Shown: piece by piece, positions 8,517 through 17,157 of the stretch
Numbering within the stretch: the first letter of the stretch is position 1
Layout: every line of letters starts with the position of its first letter
Source of the DNA: Sulfidibacter corallicola
Lineage (GTDB): Bacteria > Acidobacteriota > Holophagae > Acanthopleuribacterales > Acanthopleuribacteraceae
Length of the DNA stretch: 64,000 nucleotides
Reading direction: 5' to 3'
Assembly: GCF_017498545.1 (NCBI RefSeq)
Contig: NZ_CP071793.1
Location: forward strand, 5,543,001 to 5,607,000
Translations under genes and position numbers: made by a program
The notes under the pieces: generated by a model
Database searches by the model: none
The model's input: only the letters and a program-made list of their open reading frames with translations
Told to the model about the DNA's origin: nothing

Positions 8517-10622
8517 ATGAGTCAGTCAAACTCCATTGGGCGTTACGAAGTTGTTCACTTGCTCGGCGAAGGTGCGATGGGGAACGTCTACAAGGCCACC
8601 GATCCCTTTATCAAACGCACGGTGGCGATCAAGACCATCAAGCTGGATTCCACCCGCAACGAGAAGGACACCCAGGAATTTTTACAGCGTTTCCAGTTGG
8701 AAGCCCAAATCAGCGGAACCCTGAATCACCCGAACATCGTCAGCATCTTCGACGTGGGCGAGCAAGACGGCACGCCGTACATCGCGATGGAGTTCGTCGA
8801 AGGCCAGACGCTCAGCCAGTTCACCCAGCAGGATCCCCGGCCCTCGATCGGCGAGCTGATGCAGATCCTGGTGCAGATCGCCTATGCGCTCGATTTCGCG
8901 CATTCCAAGGAAGTGGTTCACCGCGACTTGAAACCGGCCAACATCATGGTGATGGACAACGGCACCGCCAAGATCATGGATTTCGGCATCGCCAAGCGCG
9001 CCGACAGCCACCTGACCCAGACCGGGGTGTTCCTGGGGACACCCAGCTACAGCAGTCCCGAGCAGGTGCGCGAAGGCCATGTAGATTACCGCAGCGATCT
9101 GTTTTCTCTGGGCATTCTGGCCCATGAAACGCTGACCGGCCACCTGCCCTTTCCCGGCCGGACGATTTCCGCGATTCTCTACAAGATCGCCAACGAGGAT
9201 CCTTCCCTGGCGCCCAATCTCCAGCACCTGCCCCTCGACGTGGGCATCTGGCGGCAGGTATACAACAAGGTCCTGGCCAAGGATCCCAACCAGCGCTTTC
9301 AGAGCGCCACCGAATTCCTGCACGCCCTCTATGCGGCGATGCGCCTGGGCAAGGGCGAAAACGAGCGATTGGCCGCGACCTTCGCCAACCCGGTCGGCGT
9401 GGCGACCGCTTCGACCTTCGGCGTTCAGAAGAACCTGCAGCGCTCGGAGTTCGAGCGCTCGCTCTCCATGGACAAAACCGTTCGTCTCGGCGAACGATCC
9501 GCCACACCGCCTCGTGCGCCCGAGGAACCGCCGCCGAAACCACAGCGCGGCATCCTGTTGACCTTGCTGCTCTTCCTCGGTCTCGTGGTCGCCGTGGGAG
9601 CGGCCTGGAAATCGGGCATTCTCCAGGAGTTCTACCAGGATCTGCCGGATATGGCGGGCGAATTGAAAAAGCCACCCGCGGACGAGGGTGGCGAACTCGT
9701 CGATGGCGACAAGGGCTCGCCCGGCGAGACCACCGAAACGCCACCGCCGGACACCGCCAAGACCCTCTCCAAATCGCTGTCGATTTCCTCGCAACCGGGC
9801 GGCGCCTCCGTGTTTCTGGGGGACCAGAACCTGGGCAAGACACCGCTGTCCTACGTGTGGGAAGCGCCCGAGGGAACCCAGCTCGTCCTGCGGCTCGAGT
9901 TGGATCGGTTCGAATCCGGGAGCCGCGTGCTGGTTTTGAACGAGGAACTGGCACCCAAAGTGGATTTCGAGCTCTCGCCCCTGGCGATCACGCGCACCAT
10001 TCGCTCCGAGCCCGAGGGGGCCACCGTGCGGGTGGACAACCGCAACCTGGGCAAGGCGCCGGTCGAGGCTCAGTTCGTTCCCGGCCAAACCTACAAGATT
10101 CGCATGAACCTGGATGGATTTTTGACCCGCAGCTTCACCTGGCGCGAAGGCAAGAGCGACGATAAGTTGTTGACCGCCAAGCTCAAGCCACAACCGCCAC
10201 CGGGTAAACTCAGCGTGGACACCTTCATGGAGGATCTGACGATCGAGGCCAACGGCAATCGGGTGAAGGGCACCGCCATGCAGCTTTCCGAGGGCCGCCA
10301 GGAAGTCGTGCTGCACTCCGAACGCTATTTCTATCGGGAGCGGAAATCGGTGACGATTCGGGCGGGCGAGACCACCAGCCTGACCACGCCGATCATCATC
10401 ACCGTGCCCAAAGTGGACTTCATCGGCGATTACGTCAAGGTTCGGATCGACGGGAACTACGTGCGGACGGCCGGCAAAATTGACACCACGCCCTTGATAA
10501 ATCTGAAGATAGCCGCGGGATCACACCGGTTTGACTTTATAGATCGAAATGATAAGATAGTCGCCCAAAAAACAATCGAGGTAAAGCGCAGTGAAGCGAT
10601 TACTGTGGCTGCGGATGAGTAG
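8517..10622 (+). CDS. Transmembrane Ser/Thr protein kinase with two PEGA domains
   Basis: A 701-residue membrane kinase. Residues ~9-275 form a complete Hanks-type domain: GEGAMGNVYKA, AIKTIK, HRDLKPANIM (catalytic Asp), DFGIAK and GTPSYSSPEQV. A single transmembrane helix lies near 342-364 (LLTLLLFLGLVVAVG). The outer part has an acidic/Pro linker and two PEGA domains (~422-480 and ~490-541; PGGASVFLGDQNLGKTPLS, PEGATVRVDNRNLGKAPVE), usually surface or peptidoglycan-associated ligand modules, then a third beta-rich region. Start chosen at ATG 8517 with a GAGAAG-like site; a GTG at 8361 would add 52 unlikely residues. Its 3' end overlaps the next gene by 32 nt. Confidence 0.93.
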   Translation: MSQSNSIGRYEVVHLLGEGAMGNVYKATDPFIKRTVAIKTIKLDSTRNEKDTQEFLQRFQLEAQISGTLNHPNIVSIFDVGEQDGTPYIAMEFVEGQTLSQFTQQDPRPSIGELMQILVQIAYALDFAHSKEVVHRDLKPANIMVMDNGTAKIMDFGIAKRADSHLTQTGVFLGTPSYSSPEQVREGHVDYRSDLFSLGILAHETLTGHLPFPGRTISAILYKIANEDPSLAPNLQHLPLDVGIWRQVYNKVLAKDPNQRFQSATEFLHALYAAMRLGKGENERLAATFANPVGVATASTFGVQKNLQRSEFERSLSMDKTVRLGERSATPPRAPEEPPPKPQRGILLTLLLFLGLVVAVGAAWKSGILQEFYQDLPDMAGELKKPPADEGGELVDGDKGSPGETTETPPPDTAKTLSKSLSISSQPGGASVFLGDQNLGKTPLSYVWEAPEGTQLVLRLELDRFESGSRVLVLNEELAPKVDFELSPLAITRTIRSEPEGATVRVDNRNLGKAPVEAQFVPGQTYKIRMNLDGFLTRSFTWREGKSDDKLLTAKLKPQPPPGKLSVDTFMEDLTIEANGNRVKGTAMQLSEGRQEVVLHSERYFYRERKSVTIRAGETTSLTTPIIITVPKVDFIGDYVKVRIDGNYVRTAGKIDTTPLINLKIAAGSHRFDFIDRNDKIVAQKTIEVKRSEAITVAADE

Positions 10623-12096
10623 ACTCGTTCGTTCGAGTCGGATCTGGATTCCGTTTTTCATATTATGTAGTTTGATCGGGCCCCATTGTGCCGCATTGCC
10701 TCAAACCGAGGACCAGGCCGAACGTCTGTTCGACAATGCGACCACCTTCATGAGTGCCGGTAAGTACAAGGAAGCCCTGGCGGATCTGGAGTCCATCATC
10801 AACAATTACGGCGCCACCGCCACCGCGCCCCGTGCACTGTTGGAGATCGGAACCTACTATCTCGACGTCCAGCAGGACTACGTCAAGGCCCTGGACTACT
10901 TTTCCCAGATCCAGAGCCGGTACCCCAGCAGTTCGGCGGCCCCGGCGGCCTATTACTACAAGGCCCAGATCGTCGAACACCAGGGCCAGACTCCGGCCCA
11001 ACTGGAAGAGGCGGTCGCCGATCTGATTCGCATGACGAATCTGTATCCGGACAACTCCTGGCGGACGGAAGCCAACTTCCTGTTCGGCAAACTCAACCTG
11101 CGCCTCAACGATTACGACCTCAGTCTCAGCTACTTCCAGCGCCTGGAGTTCTTCTTCTCCAAGTCCCGCTTCATTCCCCGAGCGCTGCTGTTGAGTGCCA
11201 AGGCCGCCTATCTGCGCGGCAATCCCCGCCAATCCGAGTTGATTCTGGCGCGGCTCCAGGCGAATTTTCCCACCAGTGAGGAGGCCGATTTCGCGGGGCA
11301 GTTGATGCGCCTGCTGCACCGCTTCACCGGTGACGCGTATCCCGGCCTCCAGTTGGACCAGTCGTTCTACGGTGCGACGCCCAAGAAATTCTCCAATCCC
11401 TCCGCCGTGGTGGTGGATTACGCCAACCTGGTGGGGATCGGCGATTCCAAGGGCGCCCATTTCGTCCATATCGGCGGCAACGGCAACGCACCCGGCGCCG
11501 TTTCCACCCGTGACCTCGTGGATTTCTGTCGCGATCGCCAAGGCAACCTGTTGCTGGTCTACAAGAACCAGATTCTCGATGCACAACGTCAGGTGAAATA
11601 CGCCAGCTTGAGCGGAAACGGCACCACCCTGCGCGACATTCGCGGCGTGGCCGTGGATGCCTACGGCCGCCTGCTCGTGGTCGACGACGACGTCAAGGAC
11701 GTTTGGGCCTTCAGTCGCGACGGGCAGTACCTGAAGTCCTTCGGGCTCAACCGGCCGCGCAAGGTACGCGTCTTCGAGGACGATATCTGGGTCCTCAACG
11801 GCGACGACGACACCTTCAGCCGCTTCGACGCGAACTTCGCCCGCCGAGCCCTGCCGGGTCTCGGCCAGATGCGGGACATCGAAGATTTCGATTTCGATCC
11901 GTTCGGCAACCTCTACATTCTTTCCGACAAGGGAAACCAACTGAATATCTTGACGCGGAACGGCCGTGCCGTCTCCACCGTCAATCTGAAGAACGGAACC
12001 TACCCGCTGAAACAGGCCGAGGCGATCGCCGTCGACGCATCCGGTGCCGTGTATCTGGCCGACCGCCGTGGCGGCGCCGTATATCGTTTTCAATAG
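10591..12096 (+). CDS. Exported TPR and beta-propeller (NHL-like) protein
   Basis: A 501-residue exported protein. The GTG at 10591 has GAGGT 8 nt upstream; an ATG at 10615 is the alternative. A basic n-region and hydrophobic core (IWIPFFILCSLIG) form a signal peptide. Residues ~30-240 are TPR-like helical repeats (AERLFDNATTFMSAGKYKEALADL, tandem Tyr/Ala-rich units), resembling BamD/YbgF-like periplasmic scaffolds. Residues ~260-501 are repeated beta blades with motifs such as GVAVDAYGRLLVVDD and AIAVDASGAVYLADRRGG, as in NHL/six-bladed propellers. Overlap with the upstream kinase implies co-translation, so it may be the kinase's periplasmic partner. Confidence 0.8.
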   Translation: MKRLLWLRMSRLVRSSRIWIPFFILCSLIGPHCAALPQTEDQAERLFDNATTFMSAGKYKEALADLESIINNYGATATAPRALLEIGTYYLDVQQDYVKALDYFSQIQSRYPSSSAAPAAYYYKAQIVEHQGQTPAQLEEAVADLIRMTNLYPDNSWRTEANFLFGKLNLRLNDYDLSLSYFQRLEFFFSKSRFIPRALLLSAKAAYLRGNPRQSELILARLQANFPTSEEADFAGQLMRLLHRFTGDAYPGLQLDQSFYGATPKKFSNPSAVVVDYANLVGIGDSKGAHFVHIGGNGNAPGAVSTRDLVDFCRDRQGNLLLVYKNQILDAQRQVKYASLSGNGTTLRDIRGVAVDAYGRLLVVDDDVKDVWAFSRDGQYLKSFGLNRPRKVRVFEDDIWVLNGDDDTFSRFDANFARRALPGLGQMRDIEDFDFDPFGNLYILSDKGNQLNILTRNGRAVSTVNLKNGTYPLKQAEAIAVDASGAVYLADRRGGAVYRFQ

Positions 12097-12184
12097 ATCC
12101 GACCCAAACGACCCGAAATGGGATGACCGGTTCAATCTCACGCCTTTGCCATCTCCCGTTCAGCTTCCCGCCATGAGGTGATTC

Positions 12185-14272
12185 GTGCCTATCTTGATGT
12201 TGTTTTTCATGCTGGCTTTTCAAGAAGAAATCACGTCCGAGACGCTCGAGACCAACACCGTACAGGACCGTTTTCAACAGGCCGTCAAGATCTACAATTC
12301 GGTCCAGCGCGACCAATCGCGCGAGCTGTTCGAGGGATTGGCCAACGAGTTGGAGTCGCGGGAAGAGCTCAGCGAAGACGAGCGGGTGATCCTGACCGAG
12401 AGCTTCAAGTTCCTCGGGGTGCTCTCCTTCCCGGACGGGACGCGCGACTATTTCGAACGCCTGATTCGCTTCGATTCGGCCTACGAGGTCAGCCCCAACG
12501 ATCTGCCGCCGAAAATCGTCACGGTGTTCGACGCCCTGAAGAAGAGCATGGTGGCCACGCTCGAAATCAAGGCCACCGATGCGGCGACCTTCGCGCCGCT
12601 GACCGACGTCACCCTGTGGGTCGACGGCAATTACGTGGGCAAGCTGTCGGGCGAGGGCGTGTTCGACATCCTGGCGGGCACCCATCAGGTGGAACTGCGC
12701 AAGATCAACTACAGCACCTATGAATCTCCGGTCGAGGTCTCGCCAGGCGACAAGATTCAACTGGAGGGCTCGCTGGCGCGAACCGCGGCCGAGCTGGTGT
12801 TCACGACGTCGCCGCCCGAAGTGGATGTCTTCATCAACGATCAGCCGGTGGGCTCCACCAACCAACCGCTGCGTTTCGACTACCGGGCCGAGATCCGCAA
12901 GCTCGGCGTCGCCGAGGAAGATGCGGGCTCGACCCAAATCCACGGTCTCGAACTGGGTACCTACACCGTGCGCTTCGAGAAACCCTGCTACAAGTCCGCG
13001 GTGTTTTCGATTCCGGTGGAGGAACTCAAGGAAACCCTGATCAAGCCCATTCGACTGGAACCCTCGGAGGCCTACCTCAACGTGACCACGCCCAAGCAGG
13101 CGACCGGCATCGTGTTCCTCGATCAAACCCGCATCGGGATTTTGCCCGTGAGTTCCTACAAGGTCTGCCCCGGCGACTACACGCTGCGCGTCAAGTTCAG
13201 CGACGGCGAGTTCGTCAAGCGCCTCACCATCGGCGACGGCGAGACCCGCGACATCTCGGCCGAGCCGCTGCCCTCGATCGCCTGGTTCGGCCTGATGAGT
13301 CGCGACGAGGGCGATCCGCCCCAAGATCCCGACGAAATGATCAAGAGCCTCAAGTCGTGGAACGTCATCGACGTGGACCCCTACGACGCCAACCGGGTTC
13401 CCGTCAATCCGTTCGCCATTTTGTTCAATGCCGAGAACGACACCATCAGCGACGAGGGCCGGGCCGCCTTGACGCGACACCTGCGCATGGATCTCTACGC
13501 GGCGGCCCGCGTCGTGCGCAAGAAGGTGGTGATTCGCCACCTCGAGGTCGCGTTCTGGACGCCGCTGAGCGACAAGATCCGGGTCGTCTCGTTCGATTTT
13601 CGGGCCTTTGACCGCATTCGCCAGTTGCTGGCGAACATGGACGGCATGCCTCCCCTGACCCAACCCTGGCTCGGCATTCAAGCAGGCAAGATGGAGGGCG
13701 TGCCCGGTTGCCGGGTGCTGGCGGTCAGCCCGGCCAGTCCCTTTGCCGACAAGGTCGGCCGCGGCGACATCATCACCCGAATCAACGGCGTGCCCCTGCG
13801 CAATCCCGGTGAGCTGGAGCGCCCCTCCAGTCCCGACCGCGTGACCCTGGAAGTCAACGGAACCACCCTCAGTGCCGCCGCCATCGGCACCATCGCCGAG
13901 GTGCCGTTCGATCCGGAGACCTACTGCCCGCAGGCCCTGCTGGCCATGTTCGAAAAATTGAGCAAATACAACCCGGACCCCTTGGTGCGACAGAGCGCGC
14001 TCTTCAACCAGGCTCGCTACCAACTGTTCCTGGGCGACTACAAGGAAGCGTTCGATATTTTTTCGACCATGACGCTCAGCATGAACTACGGCGTCAATCA
14101 AGGCACCCTGTTCTACTACCAAGGGCTTTGTTTTCAGCGGCTCAAGTTGGCGACGGAGGCTACCTCGGCGTTTACCCAGGTCTTGTCGTTCAAAAACGCC
14201 ACCCTCTTCAACGCCTATGGACCGCAGGCGGCGTTCTGGGCCGAAAACGAATTGAAGAACACCAATTTTTGA
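12185..14272 (+). CDS. Exported PEGA/PDZ-domain protein
   Basis: A 695-residue protein from a GTG with GAGGTG just upstream. The N-terminus MPILMLFFMLAF acts as a short signal peptide. Helical residues ~20-110 are followed by several PEGA-like beta modules (LWVDGNYVGKLSGEG near 140; TTSPPEVDVFINDQPVGST near 200; a diverged one near 300). A PDZ domain spans ~491-560 (GCRVLAVSPASPFADKVGRGDIITRINGVPL). The C-terminus is TPR-like. No protease triad is visible. It follows the kinase and propeller genes and shares the PEGA module with the kinase, which suggests one envelope-located assembly. Confidence 0.78.
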   Translation: MPILMLFFMLAFQEEITSETLETNTVQDRFQQAVKIYNSVQRDQSRELFEGLANELESREELSEDERVILTESFKFLGVLSFPDGTRDYFERLIRFDSAYEVSPNDLPPKIVTVFDALKKSMVATLEIKATDAATFAPLTDVTLWVDGNYVGKLSGEGVFDILAGTHQVELRKINYSTYESPVEVSPGDKIQLEGSLARTAAELVFTTSPPEVDVFINDQPVGSTNQPLRFDYRAEIRKLGVAEEDAGSTQIHGLELGTYTVRFEKPCYKSAVFSIPVEELKETLIKPIRLEPSEAYLNVTTPKQATGIVFLDQTRIGILPVSSYKVCPGDYTLRVKFSDGEFVKRLTIGDGETRDISAEPLPSIAWFGLMSRDEGDPPQDPDEMIKSLKSWNVIDVDPYDANRVPVNPFAILFNAENDTISDEGRAALTRHLRMDLYAAARVVRKKVVIRHLEVAFWTPLSDKIRVVSFDFRAFDRIRQLLANMDGMPPLTQPWLGIQAGKMEGVPGCRVLAVSPASPFADKVGRGDIITRINGVPLRNPGELERPSSPDRVTLEVNGTTLSAAAIGTIAEVPFDPETYCPQALLAMFEKLSKYNPDPLVRQSALFNQARYQLFLGDYKEAFDIFSTMTLSMNYGVNQGTLFYYQGLCFQRLKLATEATSAFTQVLSFKNATLFNAYGPQAAFWAENELKNTNF

Positions 14273-14283
14273 TCTTGTCCACG

Positions 14284-14314
14284 CGCGCGGCCCGGTCTTT
14301 TCGGGTTCCGCGCG
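14284..14314 (+). terminator. GC-rich hairpin after the kinase cassette
   Basis: CGCGCGG (14284-14290) pairs with CCGCGCG (14308-14314), with inner CCCG/CGGG pairing. It starts 11 bp past the stop of the PEGA/PDZ gene. There is no U-tract, so intrinsic termination is uncertain. Confidence 0.35.
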
Positions 14315-14466
14315 AATCCTGAAAATACCGCTGGCGGACTCGTCGAGGCGGTACTAGAATCACGAAACCGATCTCGAGTCGGTCGAACGGCCGCATTGTA
14401 TAATGACTTCCATCGTTCCCTACGCGCGGTTCGCGTCGATCGCGGACATTTATCTTCGAGGTGTGC

Positions 14467-15699
14467 ATGATTTCCGAAGCGTTTATCAAGGATCTCCCGA
14501 AAACCGACCTACATATCCATCTCGACGGCTCTTTGCGGATTCCCAGCCTGATTGAAATGGCCCGCGAGCGCAAGGTGGAGCTTCCCTCCTACGACGAGGA
14601 AGGGTTGCGGGAGCTGGTGTTCAAGGACGGCTACAACGATCTCAACGAATACCTGCACGGCTTCAAATACACCTGTGGCATTCTGCACGATCCCGAATCG
14701 CTGGAACGATGCGCCTACGAGTTGGCCTGGGACAACATCCAGGAAGGGGTGCGCTACATGGAGGTTCGCTTTGCGCCCATGTTGCACGTCAACGCCAACC
14801 TCACCCTGGAAGAAGTCCTGGTGGCCGTCGACAAGGGCATGCGGCGCGCCAAACGCGAGTTCAACGACAAGTTGCTGCACAACAACAGTTCCGAACCGCC
14901 CTTCGAGTACGGTCTGATCACTTGCGCCATGCGCTTTTTCACCGGTGGCTTCAGTCCTTATTACCAAAAGATTTCCGAAGCCCACCAGTACATGCCGCAG
15001 CGGGCCCTGTACGGACTGGCCAGCCTCGAGTTGGCACGCGCGGTGGTGTCCATTCGCGACAAGACCGATCTGCCCATCGTCGGCTTCGACCTGGCCGGTG
15101 CCGAGTACGGTTATCCGGCCGAAGATCACGAGGAAGCCTTCGATTTCGTGCACAAGCATTTCATGAAGAAGACGGTTCACGCCGGCGAGGCCTATGGACC
15201 GGAATCCATTTTCCAGGCGATCACCAAATTGCACGCCGATCGCATCGGCCACGGATACCACCTTCTCAACGAAGAGTACATCAAGGATCCGAGCATCGAG
15301 GACCGCGCCGCCTACATCCGCAGCCTGTGCCAGTACATCGCCGAGTCGCGTTTGACCATTGAAGTGTGCCTCTCCTCCAACATGGATACCGACCCCAACC
15401 TGACCTCCGTGGCCGATCATCCCTTCCGTCAGATGAAGGAACTGAAATTGTCCACGACCATCTGCACGGACAACCGTCTCATCTCCCACACCACGGTCAC
15501 CCGTGAACTCAAACTGGCCGTCGACCACTTCGGTCTGTCCAACCGCGACCTGAAAAGCATCATCATCTACGGATTCAAGCGCAGTTTCTTCCCGCGCGAC
15601 TATCGTCAGAAGCGCATTTATGTCCGGCGTATCATCGATTATTACAAAGAGATAGAGAAGAAACACGAAGTCGACGTAGCGCCCGTCAACGACTATTGA
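14467..15699 (+). CDS. add: Adenosine deaminase
   Basis: A 410-residue zinc-dependent deaminase converting adenosine to inosine in purine salvage. All key residues are present: DLHIHLDGS (zinc His16 and His18), VHAGE (zinc His238, catalytic Glu241), RIGHGYH (His262) and CTDN (zinc Asp335). The residue after Asp335 is Asn rather than Asp; TDNR is a variant I recall from several bacterial members, so it probably does not abolish activity. ATG 14467 is preferred over GTG 14461 because GAGG sits 5 nt before it. Confidence 0.9.
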   Translation: MISEAFIKDLPKTDLHIHLDGSLRIPSLIEMARERKVELPSYDEEGLRELVFKDGYNDLNEYLHGFKYTCGILHDPESLERCAYELAWDNIQEGVRYMEVRFAPMLHVNANLTLEEVLVAVDKGMRRAKREFNDKLLHNNSSEPPFEYGLITCAMRFFTGGFSPYYQKISEAHQYMPQRALYGLASLELARAVVSIRDKTDLPIVGFDLAGAEYGYPAEDHEEAFDFVHKHFMKKTVHAGEAYGPESIFQAITKLHADRIGHGYHLLNEEYIKDPSIEDRAAYIRSLCQYIAESRLTIEVCLSSNMDTDPNLTSVADHPFRQMKELKLSTTICTDNRLISHTTVTRELKLAVDHFGLSNRDLKSIIIYGFKRSFFPRDYRQKRIYVRRIIDYYKEIEKKHEVDVAPVNDY

Positions 15700-15925
15700 C
15701 GGTCGCGGGTATCCCCCCTGTCCCGGGATCCCACACCGGATGCCCCATCGGATAACCGCCCATTCGGGTGGCCCGGTTCGGACATCCAAAACCATCTTTT
15801 TTGCCTGATCCTCGCTCGTAACTGAAGTCACGCCTCTTCACATTAACCCGAACTTGAGGGCCGTTTTGAAGTATGTTTAACTCCTTCAAGACGTCCCCCA
15901 TCGGCAGGGCCACACGGAAGGGAAC

Positions 15926-16483
15926 ATGCAGCCAATTTGCAGCGATCAGATCCAGGCACGTTTGCAGGTCCTCACCGACCACGAGCACGAGGAACGGCCG
16001 GCCCTCGAGGGTCAACGCAGTTCGGCGGTGTTGATCCCCATTTTGCGCCGCGAGGGCAACCCCATTCTCTATACGCTGCGCAGCCGGCACCTCAAGCACC
16101 ACGCCAATCAGTTCAGTTTTCCCGGCGGCGTGGTGGAGGACGGCGAATCTCCTTGGCAGGCCGCCTTGCGCGAGGCGGAAGAGGAGATCGGTCTGGAGCC
16201 TGGACGCGTGACCCGTATGGGGCGCATTTCGGACGTGTATTCACCTCGCGGGTTCCACATTCAGTGTTTCGTGGGCTTGGTGGATCCCTTCGAACCGCGC
16301 CTGAACGAGCAGGAAGTCGAGCGCGTGATCGAAGTACATATGAGCCAATTGTTTGAATCCCAACGCCACTCCCTGCGGCCGTTCATGAACCGCTACAAGG
16401 TCCATTATTTCGATTTTTCCGAAGGCCTGGTTTGGGGTGTGACCGGTCAGATTACCTACAATTTACGTGAAGCACTCCTTTAG
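15926..16483 (+). CDS. Nudix hydrolase, CoA pyrophosphatase (NudL-like)
   Basis: A 185-residue protein with a perfect Nudix box: G, five residues, E, seven residues, REAEEEIGL (~residues 72-94). Just before it is the CoA-specific block LRSRHLKHHANQFSFPGG, the UPF0035/NUPF signature of enzymes that cleave CoA to 3',5'-ADP and 4'-phosphopantetheine. The ATG has GGAAGGGA directly upstream. It is monocistronic, 227 bp after add. Confidence 0.88.
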   Translation: MQPICSDQIQARLQVLTDHEHEERPALEGQRSSAVLIPILRREGNPILYTLRSRHLKHHANQFSFPGGVVEDGESPWQAALREAEEEIGLEPGRVTRMGRISDVYSPRGFHIQCFVGLVDPFEPRLNEQEVERVIEVHMSQLFESQRHSLRPFMNRYKVHYFDFSEGLVWGVTGQITYNLREALL

Positions 16484-16604
16484 CTCGGTGGCGTCGGGGC
16501 CGGGAATTCAGTACAATTTCAATGCTGTGTAACAGCGGACGGGACGCGGGCGTCACCCCTTCGGCGGGTTCGCGTTCGGCAGGGTTTCGACCAGGGAGAT
16601 GGCC

Positions 16605-17141
16605 ATGGATTTGATCAACTTCGAGCGCATCATCAGCAATCGCGCGGCCAGTGATCGCACCGGCGAACCGTTCACCAGATGCAGCACCTGTGAGGGTCAT
16701 CTGGGGCCCAGCGATCTCTTCATCATCGCCAAGGCCTACCACAAGGGGAAATGTGCCATCGAAACGGTGCAATGCGTGACCTGCCAGATGGAGTCGCGCG
16801 GGTACGCCTCCGAGCAGTCGACCGAGAACATCATGTTGTACAGTGGTCGTCGCTTCAATCAGTTCATGAACGACCCCATTCAGCGCAAGATGTACCACAT
16901 CGAGGATCCCAGTTGTTTGATTTCCGGTGAGGAACTGGCCTTGAGCGATACCTTCGAGATGTACTGTTTCAACGTGCCGGGATCCAACCTGGACGACACC
17001 AACTTTTTATTCGTGGGGCCCACCGCGATCGAGCAGATGAGCGAATTGTTGTCGGAAGAGACACGGCGGAGCTGGGGACGGCGCGTCGAGGAAATGTCGC
17101 CGGACGCACCGGAAATCATCATTTCCCCGGTATTCATGTAG
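16605..17141 (+). CDS. Unknown protein with two CxxC motifs
   Basis: A 178-residue protein I do not recognise. Two CxxC pairs, CSTC and CVTC about 30 residues apart near the N-terminus, suggest a structural zinc site. No signal peptide or membrane segment is present, so it is probably cytoplasmic. The ATG at 16605 is chosen because GGGAG lies 6 nt before it; the ATG at 16599 directly abuts that site. Two more Cys (SCLIS, MYCFN) follow. It is convergent with the ABC/peptidase genes and has good coding composition. Confidence 0.7.
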   Translation: MDLINFERIISNRAASDRTGEPFTRCSTCEGHLGPSDLFIIAKAYHKGKCAIETVQCVTCQMESRGYASEQSTENIMLYSGRRFNQFMNDPIQRKMYHIEDPSCLISGEELALSDTFEMYCFNVPGSNLDDTNFLFVGPTAIEQMSELLSEETRRSWGRRVEEMSPDAPEIIISPVFM

Positions 17142-17157
17142 GTCCCCGGCCAAGCGG

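Noticed and set aside
9906..9920. tRNA T-loop-like string GGTTCGAATCCGGG
   Set aside because: It is inside the kinase coding sequence with no acceptor, D or anticodon stems around it.
11981..14122. 713-codon minus-strand open frame
   Set aside because: Lies entirely opposite the PEGA/PDZ gene and has His/Arg/Gly-biased shadow composition; the plus frame carries the recognisable domains.
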